NCBI GenBank assembly: GCA_035642125.1
Contig: DASQSZ010000034.1
Location: forward strand, 1-64,000
DNA: 64,000 nucleotides
DNA from: CALAED01 sp937891035
GTDB lineage: Bacteria > Actinomycetota > Actinomycetes > Streptosporangiales > Streptosporangiaceae
Reading direction: 5' to 3'
This document shows, one piece after another, positions 49,315 through 57,639 of this stretch. The translations under genes and the position numbers were made by a program. Every line of letters starts with the position of its first letter. The first letter of the stretch is position 1. Below the pieces are notes generated by a model. The model saw only the letters and a list, made by a program, of their open reading frames with translations, did no database searches and was not told the origin of the DNA.

Positions 49315-50703
49315 TTAGCGGGCTGCCAGCTCCACAAACGGGGACAGGCTGTTGCCGCCGTTACGGGGGGTGATCGCCGAGGAGATCCACGGGCGGCCGT
49401 CGACCCGCTGGATGATGCGGTAGGCGGTCTGGTCGTTGCCGAACTTCCAATCCGTCGAGCTCGAGGCGGTCATGGATTGGCGGTCGCCGATCAGGTAGTA
49501 GGACAGGTCGACGAAGGCGATGTCGCCGCGGTTACCGAGGGCGCCGGCCTTTTCGGTGACGACGATGGGCCGGCCGAACAGAGTGGAGGGGCCCTGGTTG
49601 GCGGCGTTGACGATGAACACCGAGTTGCCGCCGGTCCCGACTGACAGGGCCATGGTGAACAGCTCGGGGATGGTGTCCGGGGAGATCAGCCATACCGCCC
49701 GGTTCAGGCTGGAGGGGAGCATCCGGGCGTACATCTTGACGATGTTCTCGTAGACGATCGTGTCGGCTGGCTGCCCGGTTTCGGCGTCGACCGCGATGCC
49801 CGCCGAGTTGCCGGCGCCCAAAAAGCCGAGCGGCTGGCCTGTGCCGTTCCCCGTCATGAACGCGTCGTCTTCCTCGAACGCGAGCACCATCGGCCACAGC
49901 CGCTCGATCAACGCTGAGAAGGAGATGATCGAGTCCTGGAGCAGCTCGTTCGGCACGACGGAAAGGCCGGTGAGTTTGTTGGCGTCGAGCATGACACGGC
50001 CGAACGTCGGGTTCGCGTCTGTCAGCGCGGCGCTCTCCTCGGCCCAGTAGGCGATCATCCCGCCGAACAGGCTGGAGGCGTTGGAGGTGACGTCGATCGT
50101 GGGGAACGGCACCCTTGCGCTGTCCATGGGGACGACGGTGGCGCGGGACCGCACGACCGCCATCTCGATGGCGACCTCGAGTAGTTGGGAGCGAAGGTTC
50201 TCCGGCACGAGGTAGCCGCCGTCGGCCGGGACGCTCGAGGACGCGGCGTTGGTGATCTGCCGGATCTCGGCCAGCTTCGCGGCGTTTTCGGGGTCGGGGT
50301 TGAGGTGCCAGACGGTCTTGAAGTAGTCGGTGGCGGTGTTGAACTTGCCGTCGACGAGGGCGCCGGGGGCGTGGGGGTTGTGCGCGGCGCCCTGCCCGTA
50401 GGAGGTGAGCATCCTGGTGCGCTTGCCGCCGCCGGCTTGGGGGTTGAGGTTGAGCCGGTTGATCCGTTCGGCGTTGTCGCTGTCGACGTCCTTGTCTTTG
50501 ATCAGCTGGGCGAGCTGCCGCTGAGTCTCCTCGGCGACCAGCCGGTTGAGGTCAGTGCCGGAGCCTTGGGCCTTCTCGGCGTAGGCGTCGATGAACTTCA
50601 CCAGCCCGCCGGGTGAGGCAAGGATGTTCTTAAGTTGAACCTGGTCGGCGACCATTTCCGCGAGCTCTTCCGAGTTGCGCGGGATGGTCTGTGTGGGTGC
50701 CAC
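49315..50703 (-). CDS. HK97-fold major capsid protein (462 aa)
   Basis: The N-terminal 130 residues form the helical delta/scaffold domain (EELAEMVADQVQLKNILASP, AEETQRQLAQLIKDKDVDSD). The HK97 core follows: SSVPADGGYLVPENLRSQLL, FGGMIAYWAEESAALTDANP, DAFMTGNGTGQPLGFLG, FGRPIVVTEKAGALGNRGDI. The GTG start at 50703 has GAAGGAGG seven bases upstream. It lies right after the ClpP-type protease gene, which would remove the delta domain. Confidence 0.93.
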   Translation of the reverse strand: MAPTQTIPRNSEELAEMVADQVQLKNILASPGGLVKFIDAYAEKAQGSGTDLNRLVAEETQRQLAQLIKDKDVDSDNAERINRLNLNPQAGGGKRTRMLTSYGQGAAHNPHAPGALVDGKFNTATDYFKTVWHLNPDPENAAKLAEIRQITNAASSSVPADGGYLVPENLRSQLLEVAIEMAVVRSRATVVPMDSARVPFPTIDVTSNASSLFGGMIAYWAEESAALTDANPTFGRVMLDANKLTGLSVVPNELLQDSIISFSALIERLWPMVLAFEEDDAFMTGNGTGQPLGFLGAGNSAGIAVDAETGQPADTIVYENIVKMYARMLPSSLNRAVWLISPDTIPELFTMALSVGTGGNSVFIVNAANQGPSTLFGRPIVVTEKAGALGNRGDIAFVDLSYYLIGDRQSMTASSSTDWKFGNDQTAYRIIQRVDGRPWISSAITPRNGGNSLSPFVELAAR

Positions 50704-50716
50704 TGGGTTGCCTCCT

Positions 50717-51694
50717 TCAGGCTTCCATCGCCGCGCCGGACGACGCTGAGTCGATGAGATGGGCGATTGCCGCGGACCAGTCGTCCCTCGGGGGCTGGGT
50801 GAGCGGAGCGATCGTGTCCGTCCACCAGTCCGGGGTGTCGTCGGCCGGCAGGTTGTCCTGGTGGTCCTCGGAGCCGGATGGCTTGTGCCCATTGAGGGTG
50901 GCCACCACCGAGGCGGCGTCAGGGTCGATACCAACCAGCTCTGAGCCTTGCTCGCCTTCGAAGCTGGCGGGGATCTTCGGCGGCGGAGGGGCCTGCGTCC
51001 GGCCGGCGTAGAAGAAACACGTCAGATCGTGCTTCGCCGCGGCGGCCACGCCCTCCGGCTCTGGCTCGTCCCGCTGCCGCTTGCTGCCGGTGATGGTCTC
51101 ATCAGCCAGCTTGGCTTCGACGGCCTCGGCGGCGTTGTACCAGGTCTCCGTCCGCATCCGCTGCCGCCAGTCCTCGGCGGTGCCGCCGGCGCGGTCGGCG
51201 TAGATCCCGGCGATCGTGTCGGAGACGCGGGCGAGGAGGCCGGCCATCTCGGTCATGTCGGCTTCGTTGCCGATGCACATGCCGAGCGCGTCGTGGATCA
51301 TCATCTGGCTGGCGCGGTTCATGCGGATGATGTCGCCGGCCATCGCGATGAACGAGGCGGCGCTCGCGGCGAGCCCGTCGACGGTGACGGTCACCCGGCC
51401 GTCGTGGTCGAGCAACATGTTGTAGATGGCGACGCCGTCGAAGACGTCACCGCCCGGGCTGTTGATCTTCACATGGAGGTCGCCGGTCACACCGGTCAGC
51501 CGGTCGGCGATGTCTTGGGCCATCACCCCGAACCAGCCGATCTCGTCGTAGATCATCAGCTCGGTGGGGCCGTCAGCCTGGGCCTTGACCTGCAGCCGGG
51601 GGCGTCCCTCGACTTTCGGCCGGGGCCGCTGGTTGCGCGCCTTCAGCAGCTGCCACACCTGGCCGATCAGGTCCCGGTCCACCGCGTAGCTCAT
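50717..51694 (-). CDS. ClpP-type (S14) prohead protease (325 aa)
   Basis: A head maturation protease. Serine motif AASAASFIAMAG near residue 105 and histidine motif ASQMMIHDALG near 128 match the ClpP dyad; the SPGGDVFDGVAIYNML oxyanion region precedes them. The C-terminal 130 residues are a hydrophilic, proline-rich extension that may serve as scaffold. ATG 51694 overlaps the portal-fusion stop by four bases. Confidence 0.92.
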   Translation of the reverse strand: MSYAVDRDLIGQVWQLLKARNQRPRPKVEGRPRLQVKAQADGPTELMIYDEIGWFGVMAQDIADRLTGVTGDLHVKINSPGGDVFDGVAIYNMLLDHDGRVTVTVDGLAASAASFIAMAGDIIRMNRASQMMIHDALGMCIGNEADMTEMAGLLARVSDTIAGIYADRAGGTAEDWRQRMRTETWYNAAEAVEAKLADETITGSKRQRDEPEPEGVAAAAKHDLTCFFYAGRTQAPPPPKIPASFEGEQGSELVGIDPDAASVVATLNGHKPSGSEDHQDNLPADDTPDWWTDTIAPLTQPPRDDWSAAIAHLIDSASSGAAMEA

Positions 51695-54387
51695 GGGGTT
51701 TCTCCTGGCATCGGCACGTGCTCCTTCTCCTGCCACTGCGACTTGTCGGAGCCGGGCCGCCACACGACCACGACGTGTCCGCGGCAGCGGTCCCGGCCTT
51801 CGCAGCGGATGTAGCCGCCAGTCGGGTACTCCTCGACGGCCTGAGCGATGTCGAGGCCGAGGAACCGGCCGTCGACCTCGCGGCAGTACCGACAGGTGTT
51901 GGTGTCGAGGACTTCGGACCCGTAGTACGCCGGCACCGGGCCACCACCGTCAGTGGGGATCGCCGAGTAGGTAGACATGCGGCCGGCGTGCTGGGCCTTG
52001 TGCAGGGCGCCGCCGAGCCGGTCCCGAGTCCCCGCCTCCGACAGGCCATTCAGGTGCGTTCGTACGGAGTCGGCCACGTCTCGGCCGGAACGACCTGGCC
52101 CGGCCTGACGCAAGGCCTCGCCCGCCGCGGCGGCGACCAGCCCCGCCGCGAGCAACGCGACCACCACAGCGGCCACCGCGACCATGTCACCCTCAGCCGG
52201 CGGCACCGGCTCTACCGTCACGTCCTGCGCCGCGGCCTCGGCCGTCACTTGCCCGGCGGCGTCGGCCCCCAGCGTGGCCATCGCCTCGACGAGCGCGCGC
52301 TGCGCCTCCTCGGTAGGGGCGGTCATGGCCGGCAGGGCGGCGAGGTCGCCATCGTCGACGATCTGCTGTACCTGCCCGGCCAGATTGTTGACCTGATTGC
52401 TCTGGATGCGCTGCCAGTCGTCGGCGATCTGCTCGAGCGCCTGATCGTAGGACTGCTGGACGGGGGCGAGGTCGGGCAGCTCCGGCGTGTCGGCCTCCTC
52501 CGCGCGGGGCCGGCGGTCGGCGGTCGACCGGGCCGGCGGACCAGCCTGGAAGTGCACGTCCGTACGGTCGTCGCCGTGCACCACCGACAACGCATCGAAG
52601 GTCACGTCGGCCGGCTCGATCTCCTCCACCGGCGAGTCGGAGCCCGGCTTGAGGTATGTCAGCGTGATGTGCGCCATGAACCCGTGGTCGCGCGGTACCT
52701 CGATCCCGGCCTCGGCCAGCCTGGCGAGCACGTCGCGGCGGAGGTCTTCGAGGTCGGCCGAGTCGATGAGGGCGACGATGACGTCGCCGTCTTCGCCGCC
52801 GACGAAGCGGGCCAGCCCCGAGATTTGGGCGGTGATGGGGGCGCGGCGGGCGAGAACCTCGCCGGCCGCACGCAACGCCGTGGGGTCGACAGTGTCGGCT
52901 TTGCCGCAGTAGGCGACCGTGAGGTGGAGCTCGTCGGCGGGCAGGCCGCCGTCGACGGTGAGCTGAGCTGCGAGGTCGGCTGGGGGGTAGAGGGCGAGCA
53001 TGCAGCCGGTGGAGTAGTCGGGGGCTTCGGCGGCGGGAAGCGCGCGGCGCGCGCTGTCACCGATCTGATCACGGAGCCAGTCGATGACGAGGTCGGCCAG
53101 CGCTGGCCCCTCCTCCACCGGAACAGCATCTGGCTCAGCCAGCGGAGCCGGGGCGATGGTGACGCGCATCTTCGGCAGCCCGCACACCTCAGCCGCGTCA
53201 TCCGGGTGCACACCGGCGTCACGGAGGATCTTGTACGCCTCGGCCTTGGAGGTGAGTTCCCGGTCGTCGGCCTCCCGATCCGCCGGCACCGGCGAGTCGT
53301 AATCCCACTCCAGATCCTCGGCGGTAGAGCCGAACATCGGCAGCAACCGGAAGTTGAGCACGTCCCGCGTCGCGTCCAACCTGGGCACAGACTTCCAGCG
53401 GGCGAAGATGTACTCGGCGGCCTCCATGTTCGCCCTGTTCGTGTCGTCAACCGTGCCCAACATCGGCCTTGGGAAGGCGAACGCTTCGCGGACGATCTCC
53501 CGGGGGACGTCGCGGAGCTCACGGAACTGCATGTCCCGGTTGGTGAACGCCCTCGGCACCCATTTGCCGCCCTGCTCGATCAGCGCGACCCGGTGAGCGT
53601 TCGCGACTCCTTTGTGCTGCTCGTTCCACCGGGTGCGGAGCCGGTTGTAATCGATGTCGGACAGTTCCTCTTCGAACTCGATGATTCCGCCCGGCTCAGA
53701 GCTATTTTCAAAAAACCGCCGGTTCCATTCCGCCGCATACCGTGAGGATTCGACGTCGGTGAGGATCGTTTGGACCGCGCCCATCCCCCGGTACGGATCG
53801 AGTGGGTTCGGGTCCCGCATGAAGATGACCTGGTCCAACGTGAGCGCGACCTGCTCGCCGTCGGGGCCGGTGTACATGTAGCCGAGCAAGTAGCGCTCGG
53901 GGTGCGGGACGGGGGTCATGCGGTCCGGGCGGACCGGCCACAACTCCAACGGCAGCTTGAAACGCTCATTGGAGACGACCACCCACCAGCCCTCACCAAC
54001 GAGGTCGCGGTGCTGCTGGTAGGTCTTGATGAACTCCGCCCGGTGCATGAACGGGTTGGGCTTGTTCCACAGGTCGATCGCGGCGTGACTGGTGACCTCT
54101 TGGCGTTCGTCGGGGTCGCCGCTCTTGGCTTTTCGGTAGAGGTGCCATTCGGGGCCGGCGGTGGCGTCGCCGAGCAGGGAGACGATCGCGAAGAGGGTGC
54201 CCATGCCGCCCATGGCGCGCATTTGGGCTTCTTGTCCGCGGGGGTTGAGGCCGAAGATGCCGGGGAGTTGCAGGGCGGCGGTGTGGCGGCCGACGTAGGG
54301 GACCGGGGACTCGCCCGGCGTGGCGGTGCGGGCGGTGGCCTTGTCGACGATCTTTCCGACGAGAGTCTTCGTCATCCGCTGCGCCAC
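51691..54387 (-). CDS. Portal protein fused to a 2H phosphoesterase and a MuF-like domain (898 aa)
   Basis: Three parts. Residues 1-420 are an HK97-type portal (AGPEWHLYRKAKSGD, FMRDPNPLDPYRGMGAVQTI, FPRPMLGTVDDTNRANMEAA). Residues about 455-620 show the two HxT motifs of 2H phosphoesterases: ELHLTVAYCGKAD near 486 and HGFMAHITLTYLKPG near 572. Residues about 640-898 resemble MuF/head-morphogenesis proteins (SNQVNNLAGQVQQIVDDGDL, TNTCRYCREVDGRF). A normal portal has 400-500 residues. The 2H module could act on RNA termini or cyclic nucleotides; since it is in a portal it might be carried in virions. Fusion is read directly; activity is inference. Confidence 0.88.
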   Translation of the reverse strand: MAQRMTKTLVGKIVDKATARTATPGESPVPYVGRHTAALQLPGIFGLNPRGQEAQMRAMGGMGTLFAIVSLLGDATAGPEWHLYRKAKSGDPDERQEVTSHAAIDLWNKPNPFMHRAEFIKTYQQHRDLVGEGWWVVVSNERFKLPLELWPVRPDRMTPVPHPERYLLGYMYTGPDGEQVALTLDQVIFMRDPNPLDPYRGMGAVQTILTDVESSRYAAEWNRRFFENSSEPGGIIEFEEELSDIDYNRLRTRWNEQHKGVANAHRVALIEQGGKWVPRAFTNRDMQFRELRDVPREIVREAFAFPRPMLGTVDDTNRANMEAAEYIFARWKSVPRLDATRDVLNFRLLPMFGSTAEDLEWDYDSPVPADREADDRELTSKAEAYKILRDAGVHPDDAAEVCGLPKMRVTIAPAPLAEPDAVPVEEGPALADLVIDWLRDQIGDSARRALPAAEAPDYSTGCMLALYPPADLAAQLTVDGGLPADELHLTVAYCGKADTVDPTALRAAGEVLARRAPITAQISGLARFVGGEDGDVIVALIDSADLEDLRRDVLARLAEAGIEVPRDHGFMAHITLTYLKPGSDSPVEEIEPADVTFDALSVVHGDDRTDVHFQAGPPARSTADRRPRAEEADTPELPDLAPVQQSYDQALEQIADDWQRIQSNQVNNLAGQVQQIVDDGDLAALPAMTAPTEEAQRALVEAMATLGADAAGQVTAEAAAQDVTVEPVPPAEGDMVAVAAVVVALLAAGLVAAAAGEALRQAGPGRSGRDVADSVRTHLNGLSEAGTRDRLGGALHKAQHAGRMSTYSAIPTDGGGPVPAYYGSEVLDTNTCRYCREVDGRFLGLDIAQAVEEYPTGGYIRCEGRDRCRGHVVVVWRPGSDKSQWQEKEHVPMPGETP

Positions 54388-54641
54388 GACAAAAGCAGGC
54401 AGCTGACGCCCGCGGCGGCGATGCCGGCCGGGTGCGCGATTTCCCAGGCGGCGTAGGACAGGAGGCCGAGGCCTCCGGTGTCGAGGGCGAGGGCGCGGAT
54501 GGTGGCCCAGCGGGGGGTGAGTTTCGCGGCGGCCCGGCCGAGCCGGATGGCGAGGGGGACGCGTGGCGGGCGGGGCTTCCGGGTGGCGCGCTCGTTGGAG
54601 TAGGCGGCGCGCGCGGTGCCGAGACTGCCGACCATCGTCAT
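54372..54641 (-). CDS. Small membrane protein upstream of portal (89 aa)
   Basis: Starts MTMVGSLGTARAAYSNERAT, then basic and proline-rich, with a hydrophobic segment LGLLSYAAWEIAHPAGIAAA GVSCLLL near the end. It overlaps the portal start by 16 bases. Comparable small membrane proteins occur next to portal genes in actinophages. A palindromic operator lies 20 bp upstream. Confidence 0.65.
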   Translation of the reverse strand: MTMVGSLGTARAAYSNERATRKPRPPRVPLAIRLGRAAAKLTPRWATIRALALDTGGLGLLSYAAWEIAHPAGIAAAGVSCLLLSWRSG

Positions 54642-54660
54642 GGTGCGGATGGTACGCCGT

Positions 54661-54678
54661 TTTTGAACACGTTCAAAA
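54661..54678. promoter_or_regulatory. Palindromic operator upstream of the structural genes
   Basis: TTTTGAAC-AC-GTTCAAAA has perfect 8-bp arms in an AT-rich patch of an otherwise GC-rich region. It lies 20 bp upstream of the small membrane-protein gene that leads into portal, protease and capsid. It is a probable repressor or activator site. Confidence 0.6.
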
Positions 54679-54727
54679 GAGGACGATCAAAACCCGTTCA
54701 TCCAGGTCGCGAAAGTTCTACGGCGCG

Positions 54728-54790
54728 CTACATCCAGCGAATGTTCGGCCGGCCGCCGAGATCCTTCTTCGCCACGAGGTACCGCAGCCG
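54728..54790 (-). pseudogene. Second terminase-like 3' end (remnant)
   Basis: The minus strand reads RLRYLVAKKDLGGRPNIRWM then stop, matching the last 20 residues of the large terminase upstream (LRYVVAHRDLRGRPNIRWM) at about 15 of 19 positions, with DNA identity near 70 percent. Only this tail exists; the frame upstream is not terminase. It marks the far edge of a 700-bp accessory cassette inserted behind the terminase. Confidence 0.7.
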
Positions 54791-54791
54791 C

Positions 54792-55091
54792 TCACGGCTT
54801 CGGCTCCGCGTGCTCGGCGCGTCGTCTGCCGCACCAGCACACTTCGAACTTGGCCATCGGCGGCCGTTCGAACGGATGTCGGGGGAACAGCGCGTCGCAC
54901 GACGAATAGTGCATGACGTCGCCCGTATATAGCTCCCAGTCACCGGTCTTCTTGTCCCACCAGCCATGCCGATGATCGGCGGTCACGAAGGCCATGGTGT
55001 AGCCCCCGTTCGACCAGGCGCGAAGGATGTCGAGCCCGGTGGACCGGGCGATACGCCGCGTCGACCGGGCGCTCAGGACCGACGCGCTCAT
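54792..55091 (-). CDS. Accessory cassette protein 2 (99 aa)
   Basis: Starts MSASVLSARSTRRIARSTGL and contains AWSNGGYTMAFVTADHRHGW, then CDALFPRHPFERPPMAKFEV, CWCGRRRAE with a CxC. An upstream in-frame start would extend it by 35 residues of low-complexity sequence. Family unknown. It lies between the complete terminase and the second terminase-like tail. Confidence 0.55.
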   Translation of the reverse strand: MSASVLSARSTRRIARSTGLDILRAWSNGGYTMAFVTADHRHGWWDKKTGDWELYTGDVMHYSSCDALFPRHPFERPPMAKFEVCWCGRRRAEHAEPKP

Positions 55092-55196
55092 GCGCGGCTC
55101 TCGCTCGTGCGACGACACTGCCGCACGCGCCGTCTGCTCGCGCGCTCGTCGAGCCGGGCGTTCAGGAACTCCACAAGCTCCACCGTCAGCCCCCAA

Positions 55197-55475
55197 TCAC
55201 GTCACATCTCGTGGCGTTCGAAACTGGTAGATCCGGTATCCGTCGTCGGTGACATGGTCGGTCCAGCGGTAGTCGGCGGTCGGCGGCAACAGCCGGAAGG
55301 ACGGGCCCTCTATGTCGGCCATCAGCCACGAGATCGGGGCCGGTTCGGGCTGCCGCCAGACGTACGGGAGTTGGGGCCAGCGGAACCGCTTCCCGTCGTT
55401 GAGGCCGCCGCGCAACTCAATCAGGTACGGCTTGTCGGCCCACTCGTCGCGGTTGAGGTCGCGTAGATCGGTCAC
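55197..55475 (-). CDS. Accessory cassette protein 1 (92 aa)
   Basis: A GTG start at 55475 has GGAGGG six bases upstream; the product reads MTDLRDLNRDEWADKPYLIE, LRGGLNDGKRFRWPQLPYVW, and ends YRIYQFRTPRDVT. Such YLIELRGGxxDG proteins are found in actinomycete phages; function unknown. It starts 12 bases after the terminase stop. Confidence 0.65.
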   Translation of the reverse strand: MTDLRDLNRDEWADKPYLIELRGGLNDGKRFRWPQLPYVWRQPEPAPISWLMADIEGPSFRLLPPTADYRWTDHVTDDGYRIYQFRTPRDVT

Positions 55476-55486
55476 CCACAACCCTC

Positions 55487-56875
55487 CTACATCCACCGAA
55501 TATTCGGCCGACCCCGCAAATCCCGATGCGCCACCACATACCGCAACGCATCACACCCGTCGTCCTGGTCCTTAACAGGCTCCTCCTTCAGCTGACCGCC
55601 CGGCTTCACCGCCCACACATAGCCCGGAATCTCCTCCGCCGTACACGCCGGCCGCTTATCGTCCACCAGCTGCTGATCCCGCTCCACCACACTGTCCCGA
55701 AGAATGGCCAGCCGCGGCCGACCGTCACCCGCGACCTTCAGCCGGGACTGTCCGGCCTGCAGCCCGGCCAGAACCTTCTTGTTCGCCGGCACGGTGGACA
55801 TCCCCAGGTGCTTTTGCAGGGTGGCCCGCCCTTCGGCGTCGTGGTCGCAGATCACCGCGCGCGGCGGCGGCTCGATCCAGCGGCGCCGGCCGTGCGCGAT
55901 GGCGGTGGCGAGCGGTTCGTCCTCGAGCTGGGCGACGCCGGGCACCGGCTCGGTGACGATCGAGAGGATTTGTTTCGCGTGGTCCTCGACGAGGCGCCGG
56001 GTGTGGAAGATCTCCCGGTAAAGGAACAGGCGGCCGTCGGGATCTTCAGCCCAATTCTGCAAGACGAACGGGTGGGTGTAGCCGAAGTCCACTGACCACC
56101 AGCGGGGCCAGGCGTCGGGGATGGGGAACCGGTCGACCAGGTGCAGTGCGGGGTCCCAGCCCTCATAGATGAGGCCTTCGGCGGCGACCCAGAGGCCTTT
56201 GCGGAGGCGGAGGTAGCGGACGCCGGTGAGCTTGTCCAGCTTGCCTTCGATGTAGGCCCGGCCGGCCTCGGTCATGGTGCCGGCGTCGGTGAAGTAGATC
56301 GGGTTGTCCTCGTGCCGGGATTCGAGGAAACGCGTGGCGCCGCGGTCGCAACGCTGCTTCAGCCAATGCGTTGGCTGGGCCGGGTTGGTGTCGGCCATCA
56401 GCTGCTGGTAGGGCAGTCGGCCGTTGCGGAGCCGGGTGGTGATGGCCTCCCAGTCGTCCTCGATCAGCTCGATGGCCTCTTGGACGAAGCAGACGTCGTA
56501 CTCCGACGACATGATCTTCGTTGCTTTGTCCATGCCGCCGACGGTGATGGTGGAGCCGTTGCGGTAGCGGTATTGGGCGGCTTCTTGCTGGCTGCCGCCG
56601 TACCAGCGGACCTCGCCGTGTGCGAGGGCTTCCTTGGCGACGTGTTCGCGCCAGGTGACGAGGGCGGTGGAGCCGAGCGACACCTGGGTTTTCCGGACGA
56701 TCAAGGCCCGCATGCCCGGGTATTTGAGGGCTTGGAGGTGGAGTTTTTCTAGGCAGGCGCGTGATTTTCCGGTGCCGGCGGGGCCGGATAGGAGAATTTC
56801 GGGGGCGCGGTTTTCGAGCAGCTGCTTGGCGGCGCCGCGGGGTTGGTAGGTGTGGGTGACCGTCGCGATGGTCAT
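55487..56875 (-). CDS. terL: Phage terminase large subunit (462 aa)
   Basis: The packaging motor and nuclease. ATPase: Walker A ILLSGPAGTGKSRAC near residue 28, Walker B region YDVCFVQEAIE near 125, coupling motif QQLMADTNPAQPTHW near 160. Nuclease: acidic residues in WSVDFGYTHPFV near 260, ICDHDAEGRATL near 345 and KDQDDGCDALRYVV near 440. This is the PBSX-like terminase family. ATG 56875 overlaps the previous stop (ATGA). Confidence 0.95.
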   Translation of the reverse strand: MTIATVTHTYQPRGAAKQLLENRAPEILLSGPAGTGKSRACLEKLHLQALKYPGMRALIVRKTQVSLGSTALVTWREHVAKEALAHGEVRWYGGSQQEAAQYRYRNGSTITVGGMDKATKIMSSEYDVCFVQEAIELIEDDWEAITTRLRNGRLPYQQLMADTNPAQPTHWLKQRCDRGATRFLESRHEDNPIYFTDAGTMTEAGRAYIEGKLDKLTGVRYLRLRKGLWVAAEGLIYEGWDPALHLVDRFPIPDAWPRWWSVDFGYTHPFVLQNWAEDPDGRLFLYREIFHTRRLVEDHAKQILSIVTEPVPGVAQLEDEPLATAIAHGRRRWIEPPPRAVICDHDAEGRATLQKHLGMSTVPANKKVLAGLQAGQSRLKVAGDGRPRLAILRDSVVERDQQLVDDKRPACTAEEIPGYVWAVKPGGQLKEEPVKDQDDGCDALRYVVAHRDLRGRPNIRWM

Positions 56876-57087
56876 ACCAGCACGCTGGGCTCATCGACGT
56901 CGGCGCGCACCACAGGGCGGCCGTACACCGTGCCGGGACCCTTGAGCAGATCGTGCGGCAGGATGATCGCGCGGATCTGAATGCCCGCGGCCTCGAGACG
57001 CCCGATCATGATGAGCACGGGGGCCATCTCGGCGAACTCGCCGAATTCCTTGCGGAAGGCGTCGTGGTAGGGGTCTGGCGTGGTCAT
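56872..57087 (-). CDS. Small phage protein (71 aa)
   Basis: Starts MTTPDPYHDAFRKEFGEFAE, then MAPVLIMIGRLEAAGIQIRA, and ends DVDEPSVLV. Coupled to the terminase start by ATGA. Amphipathic helices at the start suggest a protein-binding role. Function unknown. Confidence 0.65.
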   Translation of the reverse strand: MTTPDPYHDAFRKEFGEFAEMAPVLIMIGRLEAAGIQIRAIILPHDLLKGPGTVYGRPVVRADVDEPSVLV

Positions 57088-57109
57088 ACCCGGATGGTAC
57101 GGCGGGGGG

Positions 57110-57556
57110 CTATTCGCAGGTGTTGTCGTGCATCGGGCCGCACGTGCGCGCCGGGATCGTCGCCACATGTGTCGAGGTGGCGGGCGCCGGCTCCGGCTCG
57201 TCTGGTTCGTCGGTCGGTGCGGGCTCGCCACCGCTGTGCCCACCGGTCTCGTTCTCCTTGGGCTGCTCGGCGGGGCGCGGGCGCGGCCTTGTGGGGTGGT
57301 CGCCGATGTCGGTGGTGGACACGGGTTGCACCGCCGGGCCGGTGGTGGTCGGTGTCCCGGTAGGCGAGGCGGTCGAGGTCGACACGCCGGGGTCGGCTGA
57401 GCTCGAGGCGTCGGTGATCACCGAGGTTGAACTGGCCGGCGCGTCGCCGACGTAGGAGCCGACCGTGAACGTGGTGGTGAAGGCGATTAACCCGGCCGCC
57501 GCGATGGTGGCGAGGCGGAGTGGGTGGGCGCGGAGTTCGCCGGGAAGGCTGCGCAT
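57110..57556 (-). CDS. Membrane-anchored Ser/Thr/Pro-rich protein (148 aa)
   Basis: One helix near the N-terminus (LATIAAAGLIAFTTTFTVGS) then a long low-complexity extracytoplasmic part rich in Ser, Thr, Pro and Glu, ending CGPMHDNTCE with two cysteines. ATG 57556 has GGGGGG upstream; an ATG at 57574 is possible. With the next gene it makes a pair of surface-exposed products set in the packaging operon, which is unusual for virion genes. Confidence 0.65.
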   Translation of the reverse strand: MRSLPGELRAHPLRLATIAAAGLIAFTTTFTVGSYVGDAPASSTSVITDASSSADPGVSTSTASPTGTPTTTGPAVQPVSTTDIGDHPTRPRPRPAEQPKENETGGHSGGEPAPTDEPDEPEPAPATSTHVATIPARTCGPMHDNTCE

Positions 57557-57639
57557 TCTGGTGTTTCCCCCCATCTGTGTCGTGGTGTTGGACGCGGCCG
57601 GCCGGCGCCAGGTTCATCCTCACCCCGGGTGCCGGTGTG

